Below are positions 39,037-42,346 of a stretch of DNA of 42,346 nt, piece after piece. The DNA comes from B73-G16 sp964448445 (GTDB lineage Bacteria > Desulfobacterota > B13-G15). The DNA lies in the NCBI GenBank assembly GCA_964448445.1, contig CAYVAU010000005.1, forward strand, positions 1-42,346, given 5' to 3'. Position 1 is the stretch's first letter; every line of letters begins with the position of its first letter. The translations under genes and the position numbers were made by a program. The notes beneath the pieces were generated by a model that was given only the letters and a program-made list of their open reading frames with translations, had not been told where the DNA came from and did no database searches.

Positions 39037-40473
39037 ATGGGATATGAAGCTGTCATAGGGCTGGAGGTGCATGTGCAGCTGCAGACCGAAAGTAAGATCT
39101 TTTGTAGCTGTTCCACCACCTTCGGGGCTGATCCGAACACCCAGACTTGTCCAGTCTGCACAGGTATGCCCGGCTCCCTTCCGGTCTTGAACAGAAAAGC
39201 CGTGGAATATGCCATCAAACTTGCACTGGCCACCCATTGCAAGATCGCCCCCTTAAGCCTCTTTGCCCGCAAGAACTACTTCTATCCCGACCTGCCCAAA
39301 GGCTATCAGATATCCCAATATGAGCTCCCGCTGGCTACAGATGGCTGGGTGGAGATATCCCTTGAAGGCGGCCAAAGGAAACGTATAGGGCTGATAAGGA
39401 TTCATTTGGAAGAGGATGCTGGAAAGCTGATCCATGGGGAAGTTGAACCTTACAGTTATGTGGATTTCAACCGCGCTGGTATCCCCCTCGTGGAGATCGT
39501 GACAGCCCCGGATATTCGGTCTCCGAAAGAGGCGGTCGAGTTCCTCAAGATGTTGAGGACAATCCTGAGGTATCTGGGGATATCAGATGGTGACATGGAG
39601 AAGGGGAACCTGCGGTGTGACGCGAATGTCTCGATAAGGCCTAAGGGCTCGCAGGCCTTCGGTACCAGGACCGAGATAAAGAACATGAATTCCTTCCGCC
39701 ATGTTGAGCGGGCCTTGGCTTACGAGATTCAGAGGCAGATCCAAGTGGTACAGCAGGGAGGGAGGGTGATCCAGGAGACGAGGCTGTGGGATCCCCAACA
39801 GGGGGTCACCCTTTCCATGCGCGGCAAGGAAGAGGCCCATGATTACCGCTATTTCCCGGACCCCGACCTGGTTCCCCTGGTCATATCCGAGCAGTGGGTT
39901 CAGGAGCTCAAAGAGGGTCTTCCCGAGCTGCCCCTTGAACGTCGGGACAGATTTGTGAGCCAGTACGGCATACCGGAGTATGATGCCGGGGTCCTCACCT
40001 CCTCGAAGGCCCTTGCTGACTTTTATGAGCGGTGTGTGGAGCTTTTCCCCGAGCCGAAACAGGTGAGCAACTGGATAATGGCCGAGGTGCTCAGGTTGTT
40101 GAACGAAACGGGTAAGGATCCCGAAGAATGCCCCCTCAAACCGGAAGGGCTGGCGGAGCTCCTGCAGTTGATAAAGGATGGGGTAATAAGCGGGAAGATC
40201 GGCAAGGAGGTCCTTGAGGAGATGTTTAACACCGGCAAGGGGGCCAGGGAGATAGTGAAGGAAAAGGGCCTTGAACAGATCACCGATGAGGGTCTCCTTC
40301 TGGAGGTCATCAGGGAGGTCCTGAAGGAGCATCCCCAAGAGGTTGAGCAGTACAGGAAGGGGAAGGAGAAGCTCCTCGGCTTCTTCGTCGGGCAGGTGAT
40401 GAAGAAAACCCGGGGCAAGGCCAACCCCCAGCTCACCAACAAGCTCCTGATGGAGGCATTGCAGGGGGATTGA
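39037..40473 (+). CDS. gatB: Asp-tRNA(Asn)/Glu-tRNA(Gln) amidotransferase subunit B
   Basis: 478 residues. The kinase-like cradle domain starts YEAVIGLEVHVQLQTESKIF, with the zinc cysteines in FCSCS and CPVCTGMPGSLPVLN, the ammonia-channel/ATP region NYFYPDLPKGYQISQYELPL, and the signature DFNRAGIPLVEIVT. The C-terminal helical and YqeY-like tail (from about 330) grips the tRNA. GatB phosphorylates mischarged Glu-tRNA(Gln) or Asp-tRNA(Asn); gatA and gatC are not nearby. The start is unsure: the longest frame begins at a TTG at 39010, and the ATG at 39037 matches the family but has no visible Shine-Dalgarno. The 150 bp upstream show only weak inverted repeats. Confidence 0.96.
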   Translation: MGYEAVIGLEVHVQLQTESKIFCSCSTTFGADPNTQTCPVCTGMPGSLPVLNRKAVEYAIKLALATHCKIAPLSLFARKNYFYPDLPKGYQISQYELPLATDGWVEISLEGGQRKRIGLIRIHLEEDAGKLIHGEVEPYSYVDFNRAGIPLVEIVTAPDIRSPKEAVEFLKMLRTILRYLGISDGDMEKGNLRCDANVSIRPKGSQAFGTRTEIKNMNSFRHVERALAYEIQRQIQVVQQGGRVIQETRLWDPQQGVTLSMRGKEEAHDYRYFPDPDLVPLVISEQWVQELKEGLPELPLERRDRFVSQYGIPEYDAGVLTSSKALADFYERCVELFPEPKQVSNWIMAEVLRLLNETGKDPEECPLKPEGLAELLQLIKDGVISGKIGKEVLEEMFNTGKGAREIVKEKGLEQITDEGLLLEVIREVLKEHPQEVEQYRKGKEKLLGFFVGQVMKKTRGKANPQLTNKLLMEALQGD

Positions 40474-40474
40474 G

Positions 40475-40969
40475 GTGGAGATCCTTTGGGCACCCTGGCG
40501 CATGGAATACATCCTTTCGGGCAATCGGGAAGGATGCGTCTTCTGTGAATGCGCCAAAGCCAAGGACCAAAAGGCCCATCTGGTCCTTTATCGATCTGAG
40601 CATACCTTCGTGGTGATGAACCGCTTTCCCTATAACAGCGGACATCTGATGGTCGTTCCTTACAGGCATGTGGGCGATCTTGAGGATCTCACCGAGGGAG
40701 AGACGGCCGATTTGATGCTCACCCTGAAGTTTTGCGTCTCGGTTTTGCGACGCGTCCTGTCCCCCCACGGGTTCAACATAGGGGCGAATCTCGGGAAGGT
40801 CGCAGGGGCAGGGATCGCGGATCATCTCCATTTTCACGTGGTCCCTCGCTGGGAAGGGGATACCAACTACATGGCCGTGATAGGTAATACGAAGGTGATG
40901 CCCGAGAGCCTGGAGAGGACCTATGACAGGTTATCAACCTATTTCAAAGGTCAAGGGGCGGGAAGATGA
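40475..40969 (+). CDS. HIT-family nucleotide hydrolase/phosphorylase
   Basis: 164 residues. The histidine triad is HLHFHVVPRW near residue 117. An N-terminal pair of cysteines in GCVFCECAK suggests a bound zinc, and WAPWRMEYI at the start is typical of the bacterial diadenosine-tetraphosphate (Ap4A) phosphorylase-like branch. FPYNSGHLMVVPYRHV and NIGANLGKVAGAGIADH fit this too. It starts with GTG one base after the gatB stop, with AGGGGG six bases before. It overlaps the LapA-like gene by 4 nt, so gatB, HIT, lapA and the phosphorylase gene form one operon. Confidence 0.9.
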   Translation: MEILWAPWRMEYILSGNREGCVFCECAKAKDQKAHLVLYRSEHTFVVMNRFPYNSGHLMVVPYRHVGDLEDLTEGETADLMLTLKFCVSVLRRVLSPHGFNIGANLGKVAGAGIADHLHFHVVPRWEGDTNYMAVIGNTKVMPESLERTYDRLSTYFKGQGAGR

Positions 40970-41214
40970 CCTTCTTCAAGGTCGTGATCGCCGCACTGCT
41001 TTTCTTCCTCGCCTTAACCTTTTCCTATCAGAATGACTTTCCCGTTGTAATTCGCTATTGGGGGATTACCGAGGGAACGGAGATCCCCTTCTTTGTGGCC
41101 ATAATCATCGCCTTCTTTTCGGGGATCATCATCGGTGGCCTGGGCGGTCTCATCAGCAACTTTTCCCTGAAGAGACAGATCCGCAAGCTCAAAAAGCAGC
41201 TCGAACAGCTGTAA
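40966..41214 (+). CDS. LapA-domain (DUF1049) membrane protein
   Basis: 82 residues: a transmembrane helix FFKVVIAALLFFLALTFSYQ, a short external loop with the family phrase NDFPVVIRYWG, a second helix FFVAIIIAFFSGIIIGGLGG, and a basic coiled C-terminal tail SLKRQIRKLKKQLEQL. This is the LapA (lipopolysaccharide assembly protein A) domain layout; in E. coli LapA, with LapB, tunes LpxC turnover, but many homologues of this size are uncharacterised. The ATG overlaps the HIT gene stop, and its TAA overlaps the next start (TAATG). Confidence 0.85.
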   Translation: MTFFKVVIAALLFFLALTFSYQNDFPVVIRYWGITEGTEIPFFVAIIIAFFSGIIIGGLGGLISNFSLKRQIRKLKKQLEQL

Positions 41215-41978
41215 TGCAGGAGTTTTTTGATCCCGATCCCGATCCCTTGCTCAAACCCCATAATTTAGTCCCCTGCCTGACCCTGGGGGGGCTAAGAAGG
41301 AATTCACTTGAGGTCCAGAGGAAGGTCCTTTTGGTCTTCACCGAGCCGGATCTCAAACGTGCGGCCAAACTCGGCAACGGAAGGGCACAGATAGGCTGGA
41401 GGCCTTACAGGAGACTTTACCGCTGTGAGGGTTTTACCCTCGCCCTTTCGCCCGTTGGAGCCCCCAATGTGGTGGCCCTGGCCGAGGAGCTTTTCGCCTT
41501 CGGGGGGAGGGTATTTGTGCTTTTCGGCTACTGTGGGGCCCTCCAGGAGATGCAGGGGGGCGATGTCCTCCTCCCTGTGGAGGCCTTAAGGGAAGAGGGT
41601 ACCTCCTACCATTACATGCCCCCAGATGAGCGGGCCCTGGCATCGGAGGAGCTGGTCAGGTACTTGGAGACCTTCTTCAGGAAAGGGGGGCTTGAGCCGC
41701 ACATCGGAAAGGTCTGGACCACTGATGCCCTCTACAGGGAAACCAGGGATAAGATCCGCCGCTACAAGGCCATGGGATATGCAGCAGTGGAAATGGAGAC
41801 CTCGGCCCTGTTCTCATGGGCATCGGCAAGGGGTGTGAGGGCGGGGTCAGTGCTGGTTGTAAGCGACAGGTTTATAGAAGAGCAGTGGGAACCCTATTTT
41901 GGCCATCCTCGTTTCGTCATGGGGAGGAGGAAGGCCCTGGGGCTTACCGTAGAGGCCTTAAAGGAGCTCTGTCCCTGA
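41214..41978 (+). CDS. nucleoside phosphorylase family protein
   Basis: 254 residues of the PNP/UDP superfamily (uridine phosphorylase, purine nucleoside phosphorylase, MTA/SAH nucleosidase). Phosphate- and base-site pieces include VLFGYCGALQEMQGGDVLLP, TTDALYRETRDKIRRYKAMG, and the ribose-binding phrase AVEMETSALFSWASARG (Glu-Met-Glu), then VLVVSD. The substrate cannot be decided. The first 50 residues are less typical. The ATG overlaps the LapA-like stop (TAATG), so I discard the longer frame starting inside that gene. The 3' end overlaps the convergent edge gene by 35 nt. Confidence 0.85.
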   Translation: MQEFFDPDPDPLLKPHNLVPCLTLGGLRRNSLEVQRKVLLVFTEPDLKRAAKLGNGRAQIGWRPYRRLYRCEGFTLALSPVGAPNVVALAEELFAFGGRVFVLFGYCGALQEMQGGDVLLPVEALREEGTSYHYMPPDERALASEELVRYLETFFRKGGLEPHIGKVWTTDALYRETRDKIRRYKAMGYAAVEMETSALFSWASARGVRAGSVLVVSDRFIEEQWEPYFGHPRFVMGRRKALGLTVEALKELCP

Positions 41979-42346
41979 GGGGACGGAAACGGAAAGAAGA
42001 AATCGGCCTGCCGGAAGGATCAAAGAGGGTCGCCTTATCACCCTTGTTCCTCCACACCGGATAGGGACTGTTCCAAAAGAACTTGAGCTGGTGACCATGG
42101 ATTTCGTCCTCCCCTTTGCCCGAAAAGACCAAAGCGGTATAGCCGGGCAGGAGACGCCCCATCCTGAAGGTATAACAGAGACCGCGCCGATTGCACAGGC
42201 GAAATCCTCTAAGTTCCACGGGACCCGGCGAGATGTTACAAATCCTCACGTATTCGCCATTCAGGTTATATCTGTCATCCCCGGGGGCATCGCCCTTTAC
42301 GATAGTGATCTTAAGGGGGCCCCCGAAATCCCCGCTCCCCCAGATC
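41944..42346 (-). CDS. lamin-tail-domain protein (5' end beyond window)
   Basis: The minus-strand frame stays open to the window edge, so only the C-terminal 133 residues are seen. From about 42290 the sequence reads KITIVKGDAPGDDRYNLNGE, then YVRICNISPGPVELRGFRLC, TFRMGRLLPGYTALVFSGKG and VWRNKGDKATLFDPSGRPIS. This is a bacterial lamin-tail (LTD) beta-sandwich, with its usual N-G-E-Y-V-x-I-x-N start and W-N-x-x-D-x-x-x-L-x-D-x-x-G end. Such domains are found at the C-terminus of secreted nucleases and other extracellular proteins; the catalytic part lies outside the window. An internal GTG at 42249 is not the real start. Confidence 0.75.
   Translation of the reverse strand, partial: IWGSGDFGGPLKITIVKGDAPGDDRYNLNGEYVRICNISPGPVELRGFRLCNRRGLCYTFRMGRLLPGYTALVFSGKGEDEIHGHQLKFFWNSPYPVWRNKGDKATLFDPSGRPISSFRFRPLRDRAPLRPLR

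Overview
This is a GC-rich bacterial chromosome segment that is densely packed, with many 4-nt start/stop overlaps. It carries a housekeeping and anabolic gene set: carAB, leuA/leuC/leuD, dapA/dapB/dapF/lysA, gatB, the ATP synthase Fo genes, GTP-type PEP carboxykinase, rsmE and dus. Arginine is mostly AGG and isoleucine often ATA. Together with DAP-type lysine synthesis, an Fo operon separate from F1, a UPF0280/NIL-ferredoxin pair and an orphan cobalamin riboswitch, this points to an anaerobic, possibly thermophilic Desulfobacterota-like (deltaproteobacterial) lineage. That assignment is inference; no rRNA or tRNA gene is visible to test it.

Layout. 1-5.3 kb is an accessory zone: a frameshifted transposase relic, a B12-binding radical SAM enzyme, an AT-richer glutamate-synthase-like flavoprotein, a second transposase relic, a small exported protein and about 600 bp without a convincing gene. 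5.3-9.9 kb is a tight plus-strand cluster: ThiF/MoeB-like E1 enzyme, LarE sulfur transferase, a truncated MOSC protein, a HAD hydrolase, a YfcE-like phosphoesterase, LeuD, UPF0280 (COG2122) and a NIL-domain ferredoxin. The last two match proteins of the sulfide-to-homocysteine route of methanogens, so the cluster has a sulfur-transfer theme. It ends tail-to-tail with pckG, the stops overlapping by 4 nt.

11.8-14.5 kb is dapA followed by an Fo operon (atpZ, atpI, atpB, atpE) ending in a strong terminator. Subunit c carries Na+-type ligands and a signal-peptide-like N-terminus. 14.5-21.5 kb holds a rhodanese scrap, an HTH plus periplasmic-binding-like regulator, carA-carB-cobO, and a nicotinamidase coupled to a small membrane protein. 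21.5-29.9 kb holds xdhC and, on the minus strand, a likely single operon dus-leuA-leuC-(small ORF)-HAD-lysA-dapF-dapB, which joins leucine and lysine synthesis. 29.9-37.6 kb holds rsmE, an orphan cobalamin riboswitch followed only by the 3' end of a BtuD-like ATPase gene, a THUMP methyltransferase, an MFS transporter, two dipeptide-ABC ATPases, an HD-GYP protein and a ClC channel. 37.6-38.9 kb is a second accessory patch: transposase relics next to a FitA/VapC-type toxin-antitoxin operon with a perfect palindromic operator over its promoter. 39-42.3 kb holds gatB, a HIT hydrolase, a LapA-like membrane protein, a nucleoside phosphorylase and an edge-truncated lamin-tail-domain gene.

No CRISPR array, tRNA, rRNA or intact insertion sequence was seen. 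The most interesting items are the sulfur-transfer cluster, the orphan riboswitch with its deleted operon, the Na+-type c subunit, and the toxin-antitoxin promoter/operator architecture.
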